Origin: Aphodosoma sp045631465
Lineage (GTDB): Bacteria; Bacteroidota; Bacteroidia; Bacteroidales; Paludibacteraceae
Reading direction: 5' to 3'
Length of the DNA stretch: 59,551 nucleotides
NCBI GenBank assembly: GCA_045631465.1
Contig: JAZQUV010000043.1
Span: 1 to 59,551 of the forward strand
Every line of letters starts with the position of its first letter. Within the stretch, counting starts at the first letter, position 1. A program made the position numbers and the translations under genes. Shown here piece after piece: positions 1 to 8,044 of the stretch. Below the pieces are notes generated by a model. It saw only the letters and a program-made list of their open reading frames with translations, did no database searches and had not been told where the DNA came from.

Positions 1-305
1 TATTCCGGAACGCTTCGCTTGTTCGGATATTCCGGAACGCTTCGCTTGTTCGGATATTCCGGAACGCTTCGCTTGTTTGGATGTTCTGGATTGTTTTGCT
101 TGTTCAGATGTTCCGGAACGCTTCGCTTGTTCGGATGTTCCGGATTGCTTCGCTTGTTCGGATGTTCCGGATCGCTTTGCTTGTTCGGATGTTCCGGATT
201 GCTTCGCTTGTTCGGATGTTTCGGATTGCTTCGCTTGTTCGGATGTTCCGGGTTGCTTCGCTTGTTTGGATATTCCGGATTGCTTCGCATGTTTGGATGT
301 TCTGG
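1..305. repeat. 27-bp tandem minisatellite, 11+ copies
   Basis: Eleven complete units of 27 bp run from position 1 to 297, followed by a partial unit. A typical unit reads TGTTCCGGATTGCTTCGCTT followed by GTTCGGA. Differences between copies cluster at fixed positions (TATTCC or TGTTCC; GGAACG or GGATTG). Since 27 is divisible by 3, all forward frames stay open as 9-residue repeats, which explains overlapping long ORFs here; no start context or protein family supports a gene. There are no spacers, so it is not CRISPR. The array runs off the left edge. From about 306 to 502 I see only G-rich spacer with no recognisable feature. Confidence 0.9.
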
Positions 306-502
306 AGGAGTAGGGAGAGTGTATGGTTATCCTATGAAGAGGGTTGCTGTTGGGGAGAGAAAAAGGGGGGGCTTATTGTATTTTAGAGGGTGTTTTGCAG
401 GTAGGGTGAGGGTTGCTTGCAGGTTGCTGTATAGTATATTTAAAGTAGGGTGGGGGTTATTGTATTTTTTGTGATATTTTTAATTTGTCAAAGTGGATAA
501 AA

Positions 503-787
503 ATGAATCCGCTCCTACTAGTTGAGTAGAGAGCGGATTTTTATTTAGAAAATCGCACTGCCGTTTTGTTGAGAAAAATTCCTATTGTGTAAGATTTGAG
601 GTGTTCCAGTCTTTGTAATCTGCCGACCGTTGTGGTTACAACTCCTTTCGGAGAAGCGCAGCCCGCCATTGATAAAGGAAGTTAGCCTCGGTGGTGTTAA
701 AAAGTAACTGTTGAATTTTCTAACCTCAGGCTGATGGTGTGATTTTGTACTATTTGAAATGCAAAGATTGTGCCAATGTTTTGTTGA
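503..787. repeat. ~285-bp repeat, copy 1 (left of toxin pair)
   Basis: This stretch is nearly identical to 1777-2067 and in the same orientation. It starts with an inverted repeat (AATCCGCTC...GAGCGGATT, 506-539) able to act as a terminator for minus-strand transcripts. It then holds a degenerate minus-strand coding trace (…LTSFINGGLRF…) broken by frameshift relative to copy 2. I regard it as a dispersed repeat or remnant of a small conserved ORF rather than a gene. The pair of copies encloses the toxin/antitoxin genes. Confidence 0.8.
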
Positions 788-853
788 TATAATAGTTTTG
801 TTTTAGATAATTTATTGTTAAAAGAAAGAAGGTTGATTTCTCAAAGTGAGAAA

Positions 854-1465
854 TCAACCTTTGTTTGTTGATGCATTATATATTTGTTCTGCCCAGATTG
901 GAATAGTTGGGGTATATTGTTTTGCTAATTTACCATCTGTTATTCGAAATAAGAGTTGAGCATCTATATTGTCGATGGAATTGTCGTATAGGTATGTGCG
1001 ATCGGCGAATGTTGAAATAATTTTACAATTGGTTATTGATTTATTATAGCGAGAAATTATTTTTGAAATAGGTACGTCATGTCCTCCTTCCATTACGCGG
1101 CGAGCAATACGAGATGCATTGATTTGAGGTGATGATGTGCTTACAAAAAATAGTCTAATAAAAAATCCAGCTTCTTTTGCTCTGAGTATAAAATCAATTT
1201 TATTTTCGGCAGATAAAACTGTTTCAAAAATTAAGCTTTTTTTCTCTAAAAGGCATTGTTCTCGTAAATTTTCACAATATTCAACGGATTGCATAATTGC
1301 TTTAGGAGAATTCCAATCCCCAAATTTTTCTTGTGCTATTATATCTGGATTGATATACGTAGCGTCTTCCATCCATTCGTGGTGGAGTATTTTTTTTGTA
1401 ATTGAAGTTTTTCCAGAACCATTTGGTCCAGCAATGACTATTAATACTGGTTTTTTCTCTATCAT
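854..1465 (-). CDS. zeta-toxin-like P-loop kinase
   Basis: This 203-residue protein begins with a strand and a Walker A motif, GPNGSGKTS at residues 13-21, the arrangement of zeta-toxin / AAA-type small kinases. Zeta toxins phosphorylate UDP-N-acetyl sugars and so block cell-wall synthesis; that activity here is inferred from the family only. A central FETVLS segment followed by a long helix and an R-rich stretch (ASRIARRVMEGGH) also fits. Its ATG overlaps the stop of the upstream 70-residue gene by 4 bp (ATGA), so the two are translationally coupled. A downstream hairpin lies in repeat copy 1. A general AAA kinase without toxin function is the alternative. Confidence 0.75.
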   Translation of the reverse strand: MIEKKPVLIVIAGPNGSGKTSITKKILHHEWMEDATYINPDIIAQEKFGDWNSPKAIMQSVEYCENLREQCLLEKKSLIFETVLSAENKIDFILRAKEAGFFIRLFFVSTSSPQINASRIARRVMEGGHDVPISKIISRYNKSITNCKIISTFADRTYLYDNSIDNIDAQLLFRITDGKLAKQYTPTIPIWAEQIYNASTNKG

Positions 1466-1674
1466 AATGAAAGGGTTAAAGCGTCAATACGTGATTGCCA
1501 TTTGGCTGTTTGTTCAATGGTTTCTTCTTTAAGTTTTTGAAATAGTTTTTGGTGAGATCGCTCATTTTTGATACGAGCTTCCTCTGCTACTTCGTGCATT
1601 AGTTGTTTTAACATCTCATCAGATGGTTCTTCAAGACTAGTTAGTCTATAATTATTCATTTCTTGTTCTGACAT
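1462..1674 (-). CDS. small antitoxin-like protein of the zeta pair
   Basis: A 70-residue acidic, helical protein rich in E, K and Q with no cysteine and no hydrophobic segment. It lies directly upstream of, and overlaps by 4 bp, the zeta-like kinase gene. In Bacteroidota such small genes commonly precede zeta-family kinases and are presumed antitoxins; no sequence motif proves this here. A TAACTTTG box about 40 bp upstream gives the pair its own promoter. Confidence 0.6.
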   Translation of the reverse strand: MSEQEMNNYRLTSLEEPSDEMLKQLMHEVAEEARIKNERSHQKLFQKLKEETIEQTAKWQSRIDALTLSL

Positions 1675-1714
1675 AACATTATTATTGATTATATATGTTA
1701 CAATTATTTTGCCA

Positions 1715-1722
1715 CAAAGTTA
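1715..1722 (-). promoter_or_regulatory. Bacteroidota -7 box for toxin/antitoxin pair
   Basis: On the minus strand this reads TAACTTTG, matching TAnnTTTG. It lies about 40 bp upstream of the antitoxin start codon. A clear -33 TTTG is not obvious. Confidence 0.55.
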
Positions 1723-1776
1723 CAAAAAAAGAATGAAAATAGAAATATTTTTAAGAAATATCATGTAATTATATAA

Positions 1777-2067
1777 AAAATCCGCTCCTATTGGTTGAGT
1801 AGAGAGCGGATTTTTATTTAGAAAATCGCACTGCCGTTTTGTTGAGAAAAATTCCTATTGAGTAAGATTTGAGGTGTTCCAGTTCGTTGTAATCTGCCGA
1901 CCATTGTGGTTACAACTCTTTTTGAGAGAAGCGCAGCCCGCCATTGATAAAGGAAGTTAGCCTCGGTGGTGTTAAAAAGTAACTGTTGAATTTTCTAACC
2001 TCAGGCTGAAGGTGTGATTTTGTACTATTAGAGTTGCAAAGATTGTGCCAATGTTTTGTTGAAGTTT
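1777..2067. repeat. ~285-bp repeat, copy 2 (right of toxin pair)
   Basis: Direct repeat of 503-787 with its own inverted repeat at 1777-1812. On the minus strand an open frame continues through it (…PPRLTSFINGGLRFSQKEL), but its N-terminal part is made of other repeat words (2085-2150, TTCTAG-rich), so I do not call it a gene. The repeat sits between the toxin pair and the next promoter. Confidence 0.8.
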
Positions 2068-2189
2068 GATGTTTTTTTTGGGGAGTGTTTTTTAGACGTT
2101 CTAGTTGTTCTAGACCGCTTTGCTGTTCTAGATAGATGAGTTTTTTGTAAATATTTTTATTTTTGTCAAAAGTTGTCAAAAATAAGTTG

Positions 2190-2197
2190 TAACTTTG
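2190..2197 (+). promoter_or_regulatory. -7 box upstream of the 103-residue gene
   Basis: TAACTTTG, 25 bp before the start codon at 2223. The preceding 30 bp (TTTGTCAAAAGTTGTCAAAA) recurs almost unchanged at 4444-4464 in front of a broken HIRAN gene, so the two promoters share an origin or a regulator site. Confidence 0.6.
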
Positions 2198-2222
2198 CAG
2201 AGTGAAATAAAAAAAGTAGTTT

Positions 2223-2534
2223 ATGAAACAAGAAGAGTTATTAAAATTTTGTAGGTACTATAAAGGAGAATCTCAAAATCCTTATGGGCAAGATTCTATT
2301 GAGGGGTTGTTTTGGTTTGTTGAACGAATGTATGTAGATAACACCATTCGTTCTAAAGAATTTAGAGTTGCCTGGATTCATGAAGCCGAAAATTATATTG
2401 TAACACATCCTAATGTGTGCAATGTGTTGACTGACAACAACGTTAGCATTGAAACAAAAGCGATAATTCTTTATATAGAAACAATGCTTGGCAAATGGAA
2501 GCCTTATGAAGTAGATTTGATTTTTAAGTATTAA
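2223..2534 (+). CDS. hypothetical protein, 103 aa
   Basis: I do not recognise this family. It is a soluble, mostly helical protein with several aromatic residues (YY, WF, W) and no signal peptide. It has its own promoter 25 bp upstream. The next gene, a DUF262/DUF1524 restriction protein, follows after 82 bp but has a separate promoter. Codon use is A+T rich, like that neighbour, unlike the WYL gene further right; it may belong to the same acquired segment. Confidence 0.6.
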   Translation: MKQEELLKFCRYYKGESQNPYGQDSIEGLFWFVERMYVDNTIRSKEFRVAWIHEAENYIVTHPNVCNVLTDNNVSIETKAIILYIETMLGKWKPYEVDLIFKY

Positions 2535-2585
2535 ATTGTGATTAATAAAGTTGTGTGAGAACGATTGTTAATCAAATAAATTGAG

Positions 2586-2593
2586 TATATTTG
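2586..2593 (+). promoter_or_regulatory. promoter of DUF262 gene
   Basis: TATATTTG matches the Bacteroidota -7 box. A TTG at 2563-2565 lies 20 bp upstream, the usual -33 spacing. The gene starts 23 bp downstream. Confidence 0.65.
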
Positions 2594-2616
2594 CAGAAAA
2601 ATAAATTATATATATT

Positions 2617-4422
2617 ATGACAACTCAAAATTATTCAGTTAATCAATATCTAGTTTCTAACTTATTGAGTATGGTACAGACGAATGAAATTGCCATACCA
2701 GAGATACAACGTCCATTTGTTTGGGAAAAAGAAAAGGTAACAGAACTTATTGATAGTTTATACCAAGGATTTCCAATTGGTTATATAATTATTTGGCAAA
2801 GTCCCAATGTGAAATTAAAAGATGGTAGTAGTTCTGTAGGTAAAAAAATATTGATAGATGGTCAGCAAAGAATAACAGCCTTGAGAGCTGCAATATTGGG
2901 TGAAGTTGTTAAAAATAAGGATTATGCAGATGAGTATATAAGAGTTGCTTATAATCCAATAGAGAAAAGATTTGCGACACAAAATGCAGCAATTTTGAAA
3001 AATCCTGTTTGGATAAAAGATATTGCTCCATTATTGAATGGCTCTATAAAAATGAGTACATTTAGAAAAGAATATTGTGCTCAAAATCCAGATTGTGATG
3101 AGGATATGATAATGGAAGTTATTGATGAGCTAAGAGATATTGTAAAGAAACAAATTGGTGTTATAGAACTTTCTGGAAATTTAGACATAGAAAAAGTTAC
3201 TGAAATATTTATTCGTATAAATAGTAAAGGCGTTCCTTTGAATCAGGCAGATTTTGTTATGTCTACTATTGCTGCTAATGAGTCTTTAGGTGGTAATATG
3301 TTGAGAAAATGTATTGATCATTTTAGTGAATTAGCAGTTAGACCTCAATTTTATTCTATTCTATTAGCAAATGATAAAGATTTTGCAAATTCAGATTATT
3401 GTCATAAAATAGAATGGTTGAAAGACGAAAAAGATGATATTTATGATCCGTCTTATGTTGATATATTACGTGTGGCTTTAGCTTATAAATTTAATAGAGG
3501 AAAAATGGGGGATTTGGTCACACTTTTGAATGGGCGTAATTTTGAAACTCGAAACTTTGAAGAATCAATAAAAATAGATACATATAAACTTTTAACTGAT
3601 GGTGTTTGTGATTTTATTAATGAAACGAACTTCAAGCGGTTTGTGATGATCATACGTTCGGCTGGTTTTTGTCATACAAAATTAATTCGTTCTCAAAATA
3701 CATTAAATTTTGCCTATATATTGTATCTAAAATTACGCGAATTGGGGTATAAATCAGAATTGATAGAAAAATATGTTAGAAGATGGTTTGTCTTTTCTAT
3801 TTTGAAAGGTAGATATAGTGCCTCTCCTGAAAGTAATTTTGATTTTGATGCTAAACAGATAATGCAAAATAGTGATTTTGGGGAGTATTTAGCAGACGTA
3901 GAATCAGCTGAATTGTCTGATGCTTATTGGAATTTTGGATTAGTTCAACAATTAACAACTTCAGTAGCAAGTAGTCCCGTGTTTAATGTGTTTTTGGCAT
4001 CGCAATGTTATCAACATAGAAAAGGATTTTTATCAACTGCTATTACTGTGCAAGATATGATAGAGCAAAAAGGTGATGTTCATCATATATTTCCTCGTGA
4101 GTATTTGAAGTCAGTCGGTCTTGAGCGTTCTGATTACAACCAAGTTGCAAATTATATTTATACTCAAACTGAGATTAATGTAAAAATTGGGAAAAAAGCG
4201 CCAAAGGAATATTTAAATTATGTGCGTGATGTACAATGTGTTGGGGGTGAAACAAAATATGGGGGTATTTCTGATTATGAAATTTTAAAGGATAATTTAC
4301 TAAATGATTGTTGTTTGCCAGAGTCTATTATTGATATGACCTATGAAAATTATGATGAGTTTCTTGAGTTACGTCGAAAATTAATAGCTCAGAGATTAAA
4401 AGAGTATTATTTTTCATTGTAA
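2617..4422 (+). CDS. DUF262/DUF1524 protein (GmrSD-like)
   Basis: This 601-residue protein has an N-terminal DUF262 domain with IQRPFVW at 30-36 and the conserved DGQQR at 81-85. Near residue 489 it has a C-terminal DUF1524 (HNH-like) segment, VHHIFP. This single-chain fusion is the layout of GmrSD-type, modification-dependent type IV restriction enzymes, where DUF262 is the nucleotide-dependent part and DUF1524 the nuclease. A defence role against modified phage DNA is inferred. Codon use is strongly A+T rich, and it sits beside a toxin pair, a broken HIRAN gene and a WYL regulator, all usual in defence islands. Start chosen at the ATG 23 bp after its promoter. Confidence 0.8.
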   Translation: MTTQNYSVNQYLVSNLLSMVQTNEIAIPEIQRPFVWEKEKVTELIDSLYQGFPIGYIIIWQSPNVKLKDGSSSVGKKILIDGQQRITALRAAILGEVVKNKDYADEYIRVAYNPIEKRFATQNAAILKNPVWIKDIAPLLNGSIKMSTFRKEYCAQNPDCDEDMIMEVIDELRDIVKKQIGVIELSGNLDIEKVTEIFIRINSKGVPLNQADFVMSTIAANESLGGNMLRKCIDHFSELAVRPQFYSILLANDKDFANSDYCHKIEWLKDEKDDIYDPSYVDILRVALAYKFNRGKMGDLVTLLNGRNFETRNFEESIKIDTYKLLTDGVCDFINETNFKRFVMIIRSAGFCHTKLIRSQNTLNFAYILYLKLRELGYKSELIEKYVRRWFVFSILKGRYSASPESNFDFDAKQIMQNSDFGEYLADVESAELSDAYWNFGLVQQLTTSVASSPVFNVFLASQCYQHRKGFLSTAITVQDMIEQKGDVHHIFPREYLKSVGLERSDYNQVANYIYTQTEINVKIGKKAPKEYLNYVRDVQCVGGETKYGGISDYEILKDNLLNDCCLPESIIDMTYENYDEFLELRRKLIAQRLKEYYFSL

Positions 4423-4472
4423 TATTTTTTGAAAATATTTTGTTTTTGTCAAAAGTTGTCAAAATGAGGTTG

Positions 4473-4480
4473 TAACTTTG
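4473..4480 (+). promoter_or_regulatory. -7 box upstream of broken HIRAN gene
   Basis: TAACTTTG preceded by TTTTTGTCAAAAGTTGTCAA, a near copy of the promoter region at 2160-2197. Confidence 0.5.
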
Positions 4481-4521
4481 CAGTGTAAAATTAGAAATTG
4501 ATTTATTAATTTTTAAATTTT

Positions 4522-4790
4522 ATGTGTTGTGAAAAAGTTACAAGGAAGAATGCATTTTGCGAATTTTTTTTATTGCGGGGTTTAATTACTATGATGGTTG
4601 CATGGTGATTGAGGAATTGAAAATGGGTAGTAAATTGGAATTGGTGAGGGATGAATATGACAAGGTGGATGTGAATGCTGTGGCAATTTATTGTAATGAT
4701 TGAAATAGTTTATTCGCCCCCATCGGGGACGATATATGCGAGTGTTTTCTTTCTGCAGGTTCCTTTGTTTCACTCAGTCACCAGCAGTTA
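4522..4790 (+). pseudogene. HIRAN-domain gene remnant, frameshifted
   Basis: The ATG at 4522 opens a frame reading MCCEKVTRKNAFCEFFLLRG. Near 4580 the homology moves to another frame reading FNYYDGCMVIEELKMGSKLE, then LVRDEYDKVDVNAVAIYC up to a stop at 4701. That is the core of a HIRAN domain (G.xYYxG…LVxExxNxxDxxAVAIY). After the stop, further coding-like sequence continues to about 4790 without the expected GYIPR segment. So the gene has at least one frameshift and a deletion. A promoter lies upstream. HIRAN proteins bind DNA ends or damaged DNA; this copy should be inactive. Confidence 0.6.
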
Positions 4791-4877
4791 AGCATAGTTT
4801 GCCCTCTTCGAGGACTTTGAAATAGGCAAATGATAATTAATCGACAAAATTGAATAATCATTTAATAAATTTTTGTT

Positions 4878-5756
4878 ATGGATCAACCAAAGATTGAAAG
4901 GGTGCTGCGATTGATGCAGTTGTTGTCGGGGTCGCGACGTTATACGATTGAGGAGTTGGCGGAGAGGTTGGATATGTCGGCGAGGACGATTTATAGGTAT
5001 ATTGATACGTTTAAGAGTGTGGGGTATGCGGTGAGAAAGGAGGGCGGTGTGCCTCGCTTGGTGAAGATGGATGATAGGGATGATATTGCTCAGTTGGTGC
5101 ACTTTACGGATGAGGAGGCGTATGTGGTGAATAGGTTGATTGATGCGCTGGACAATGGGAATGTGCTGAAACAGTCGTTGCGAAGGAAGTTGAGAGCGGT
5201 GTGCGATTGCTCGTCGGTGGTGGATTGTGTGGTGCATGGAAAGGATGCGGTGAATGTGCATGCTTTGATTGAGGCAATAGGTGAGAAACGACAGGTGAGA
5301 TTGGTGTATTATGCGTCGTCGCATTCGGGTGTGGTGCGTGATAGATTGGTGGAGCCGTTTGATTTTACGACAGACTATAATCAGGTGTGGTGCTATGACC
5401 TAGAGGATGGGAGAAATAAGTTGTTTAAGACGATGAGAATTGGTAGAGTGGAGGTGTTGAAAGAGGGTTGGATGGCGGAGGAGAAACATGTGAAGGGGTT
5501 TGTGGATGTGTTTAGGTTTAGCGGTCCGGAGCGATATAGGGTGAAGATGGAGCTGGATGTGAGGGCTAGGAATTTTATGGTGGAGTGTTTTCCGTTGTCG
5601 GAGCGAGATATGGTGATGGTGGAGGATGGGAAGTGGTTGTTGGATACGGTGGTGTGTGGTATGGTGGGGGCGCAGAATTTTGCGTTGACTGTGGAGGGGG
5701 CGAGGATTGTGGAGAGTGAGAGAATTGAGAATTGGGAATTGAGAGTTGAGAATTAA
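4878..5756 (+). CDS. WYL-domain transcriptional regulator
   Basis: A 292-residue regulator. Residues 1-60 form a winged helix-turn-helix of the HTH_11 type (…YTIEELAERLDMSARTIYRYI). A central WYL-type domain follows (VRLVYYASSHSG…RLVEPFDFTTDYNQVWCYDL) and then a WCX-like C-terminal part. WYL proteins sense ligands, often nucleotides or nucleic acids, and frequently control defence loci; here the adjacent DUF262 and HIRAN genes agree. The last ~12 residues (ERIENWELRVEN) are encoded by a repeat word (GAGAATTGAGAATTGGGAAT) so the C-terminus seems extended by an inserted repeat. The plus strand is strongly G+T rich, unlike the AT-rich genes to its left. Confidence 0.85.
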   Translation: MDQPKIERVLRLMQLLSGSRRYTIEELAERLDMSARTIYRYIDTFKSVGYAVRKEGGVPRLVKMDDRDDIAQLVHFTDEEAYVVNRLIDALDNGNVLKQSLRRKLRAVCDCSSVVDCVVHGKDAVNVHALIEAIGEKRQVRLVYYASSHSGVVRDRLVEPFDFTTDYNQVWCYDLEDGRNKLFKTMRIGRVEVLKEGWMAEEKHVKGFVDVFRFSGPERYRVKMELDVRARNFMVECFPLSERDMVMVEDGKWLLDTVVCGMVGAQNFALTVEGARIVESERIENWELRVEN

Positions 5757-6023
5757 TACTTTAATTTATTTCTATTTTTCTTTTTTTGATGCGCTCGTTT
5801 TAGTCTGCGACTAAAACATTGCGTCTAGAGTGTTTGGACTGTGTTGCTTTCTGAGGCATTTTTTTCTAGACGTTCTAGAGGATTTAGACGCTGCGCTATC
5901 TAGATTGGTTTGGTCAGATTGGACTAATTAAGAGTTTTTTGCTGCGGATTGCACGGATTAAGGACTCGCTTTGCTCGTTTAATAGGCGTAATTTTGATGA
6001 TGTTGTCTCACGAGGACAAAATA
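5757..6023. repeat. spacer made of dispersed repeat words
   Basis: No gene. It includes GATGCGCTC followed by a 9-bp-stem hairpin, GTTTTAGTC TGC GACTAAAAC (5797-5817), one of the stem-varying mini-hairpins found through the window. It also has several CTAGA/TCTAGA words (5820-5915) and TGCGGATTGCACGGATTAAG. Confidence 0.7.
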
Positions 6024-6051
6024 AAAAGACTACTTTGCAGAGTAGTCTTTT
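6024..6051 (-). terminator. bidirectional hairpin terminator after DUF2147 gene
   Basis: AAAAGACTACT (6024-6034), loop TTGCAG, AGTAGTCTTTT (6041-6051): a perfect 11-bp stem with T-run on either strand, 14 bp past the stop of the minus-strand DUF2147 gene. Confidence 0.8.
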
Positions 6052-6064
6052 GTTTTGTGTTGTT

Positions 6065-6499
6065 TTATTTGCGGACCCATTCTTGGTTGCGGCCGAGGAG
6101 GCCTCGTTTGTCGAGTGAGCCGCGGAGGATTAGTTTGCCTGTTGATGGGTCGACCCACATTTTGGCATAATAGGTTTTGCCATTGTCGGGGTCGAGGATG
6201 GTGCCACCTTGGAGTTTGCCGTCGCGCCATTCCATGTTGTTGACGATGACCATACCTACGACAGGTTTGTTGTGGAGCGCGCCTTCGCACTCGGTGCAGA
6301 GTTTGTTTTCTTCGCCTTTGACGAGGATGCGTTCGATTTGTCCGTAGTATTTGCCGTCTGTACCTTTGTAGATGTTAACGATTGATACTGGGATGTTTTT
6401 TTCGTCGTCGATGGTAGTCCATCGGCCGAGGATTTTTTCAACTTGGCAGTTTGCCATTGTGGCAATGAATAGCATTGCGAGAAGGATGATTTTACGCAT
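6065..6499 (-). CDS. DUF2147 secreted protein
   Basis: A 144-residue protein. Residues 1-18 form a signal peptide (MRKIILLAMLFIATMANC then Q), so it is exported; the cysteine at the junction leaves open a lipoprotein. The mature part starts ILGRWTTIDDEKN and continues through YYGQIERI and W.DGKLQGGTILDPDNGKTY, the pattern of the DUF2147 family, a lipocalin-like beta barrel of unknown function. It is the last gene of the minus-strand block and is followed by a strong hairpin terminator. Confidence 0.85.
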   Translation of the reverse strand: MRKIILLAMLFIATMANCQVEKILGRWTTIDDEKNIPVSIVNIYKGTDGKYYGQIERILVKGEENKLCTECEGALHNKPVVGMVIVNNMEWRDGKLQGGTILDPDNGKTYYAKMWVDPSTGKLILRGSLDKRGLLGRNQEWVRK

Positions 6500-6764
6500 A
6501 ATTTTTTATTTTTTTTAGACAGAATGACATAAAGACATAATTTTTTTTGCAAATGCCTTGCTACACCTGCGGTGTATCTTGGCAAAAGAATGACAGACCT
6601 ATTGGTTTTAGTTTTTTAGACATGAAGACAAGAGAACATGAATTTTTTTCTGTTACTTTTGTGACAAAAAGCATTGTGTGATTTTTGCTATGCTTTTTCT
6701 TTACGTTTTTTAAGGCAATACACCTAAAGTTAATACTATTTTAGTTGTTTTTTGGGGTTTTGAT
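6500..6764. repeat. repeat-filled spacer between rlmI and DUF2147
   Basis: Two left-type arms of the AGACATGAAGACA family (from 6517 and 6614), a hairpin TACACC TGC GGTGTA (6562-6576), and at 6655-6725 a decayed copy of the long palindrome seen at 56886-57122 (shared GTTACTTTTG and TTTTTAAGGCAA). No gene. Confidence 0.65.
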
Positions 6765-7940
6765 TTATTCTACATAGAGGACGAGGCCTTTGAGGTATTC
6801 GCCTTCGGGGTGGTAGATGTTGACTGGGTGGTCGGTTGGTTGTGTGAGTTGGTGCAAGATGCGAACTGAGCGACCACTTTGGGCAGCGGCAGTGAAGACG
6901 GCGAGGCGGAATTGCTCTTTGCTGACGGCTTGCGAGCACGAGAAGGTGAAGAGGATGCCACCTGGACGAATTTGCTCGAAGGCGAGGGCATTGAGGCGTG
7001 TGTAGCCACGGAGGGCATTGCGTAGGGCATCGCGATGCTTAGCAAATGCTGGTGGGTCGAGAATGATGAGGTCGTATTTATCCTTGATGTCGTCGAGGAA
7101 TTTGAAAGCATCGACAGCATAGGCTTCGTGACGAGGGTCGCCAGGGAAGTTGAGCTCGATGTTTTTGTTGGTGAGTTCGATGGCCTTGGCTGAACTGTCG
7201 ACCGAGTGAACGAGATTGGCACCACCGCGCATAGCATAGAAAGAGAAACCACCTGTGTAGCAGAACATATTTAGCACGTTGCGTCCTTTGGCATAATGTT
7301 CAAGAAGCGAGCGGTTGTCGCGTTGATCGACAAAAAAGCCTGTTTTTTGACCATCGAGCCAGTTGGCGTGGAATTTGAGTCCGTTTTCGAGGGCGATAGT
7401 TTCGGTTTTGTCGCCAATGAGGTAGCCGTCGACAGGTTTTACAGGAGCCTTGAAAGGCATGGTGCCTTCGGATTTGTAGTATACGTTGTTGACAGCAGGG
7501 ATGATTTCGACGAGGAGTTCGGCAATGACATCCTTGGCATAGTGCATACCTACGGAGTGGGCTTGAACGACGGCAGTGTCGCCATAGATGTCGATGACAA
7601 GACCAGGGAGGTTGTCGCCTTCGCCATGCACGAGACGGTAGGCATTGGTGTGGTCGGACTCGGCAAGGCGGAGACCAACGCGCATGTCGTAGGCAGCTTT
7701 GAGGCGTTCGTGCCAGAAAGAGCGGTCGATAGGGCGGTCGGTGAACGAGAGGATGCGCACCATGATGCTACCGACTTGGTAGTGGCCGATGGCGAGGAAC
7801 TCTTGGTTGGCGCTGATGACGCGCACGAGGTCGCCTTCGGCAGGATTGCCAGTTATTTTAGCGATTGCACCAGAGAAAATCCATGGGTGGAATCGGAGGA
7901 TGTTTTCTTCGCGTTTTGGTTTGAGTTGGATAGTTGTCAT
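6765..7940 (-). CDS. rlmI: 23S rRNA (cytosine-C5) methyltransferase, RlmI family
   Basis: A 391-residue protein with an N-terminal PUA domain (LKPKREENILRFHPWIFSGA…), then a class I SAM-dependent methyltransferase fold (NVLNMFCYTGGFSFYAM). The signature LDPPAF lies at 294-299 and the SCS segment holds the likely catalytic Cys335. The family methylates C1962 of 23S rRNA; length fits. It lies in a minus-strand run with an exonuclease and DUF5063 gene, an order I recognise from Bacteroidales. An AGACATGAAGACA-type repeat arm lies just before the start codon (7957-7985), so transcription from further upstream would run through it. Confidence 0.85.
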   Translation of the reverse strand: MTTIQLKPKREENILRFHPWIFSGAIAKITGNPAEGDLVRVISANQEFLAIGHYQVGSIMVRILSFTDRPIDRSFWHERLKAAYDMRVGLRLAESDHTNAYRLVHGEGDNLPGLVIDIYGDTAVVQAHSVGMHYAKDVIAELLVEIIPAVNNVYYKSEGTMPFKAPVKPVDGYLIGDKTETIALENGLKFHANWLDGQKTGFFVDQRDNRSLLEHYAKGRNVLNMFCYTGGFSFYAMRGGANLVHSVDSSAKAIELTNKNIELNFPGDPRHEAYAVDAFKFLDDIKDKYDLIILDPPAFAKHRDALRNALRGYTRLNALAFEQIRPGGILFTFSCSQAVSKEQFRLAVFTAAAQSGRSVRILHQLTQPTDHPVNIYHPEGEYLKGLVLYVE

Positions 7941-8044
7941 ATAGTTATTTTATTTTAGACATGAAGACAAGAGGACGTGATTTTCTTTTTTTCGGTCAGA
8001 ATGGGTCAGAATGAGATAAGAATATATTTTTGTTAGTCGAGTGT

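Noticed and set aside
1..474. Overlapping long open frames in the 27-bp repeat (9-residue protein repeats).
   Set aside because: All three forward frames are open because the unit is a multiple of three; there is no supported start or family. A CRISPR array is also excluded, since there are no spacers.
1910..2179. Minus-strand 89-residue frame ending LRFSQKEL.
   Set aside because: It consists of the duplicated ~285-bp repeat and TTCTAG words; the equivalent frame is broken in the other copy.
4788..5324. Long minus-strand frame opposite the WYL gene.
   Set aside because: H/R/Q-rich shadow of a well-supported plus-strand gene.
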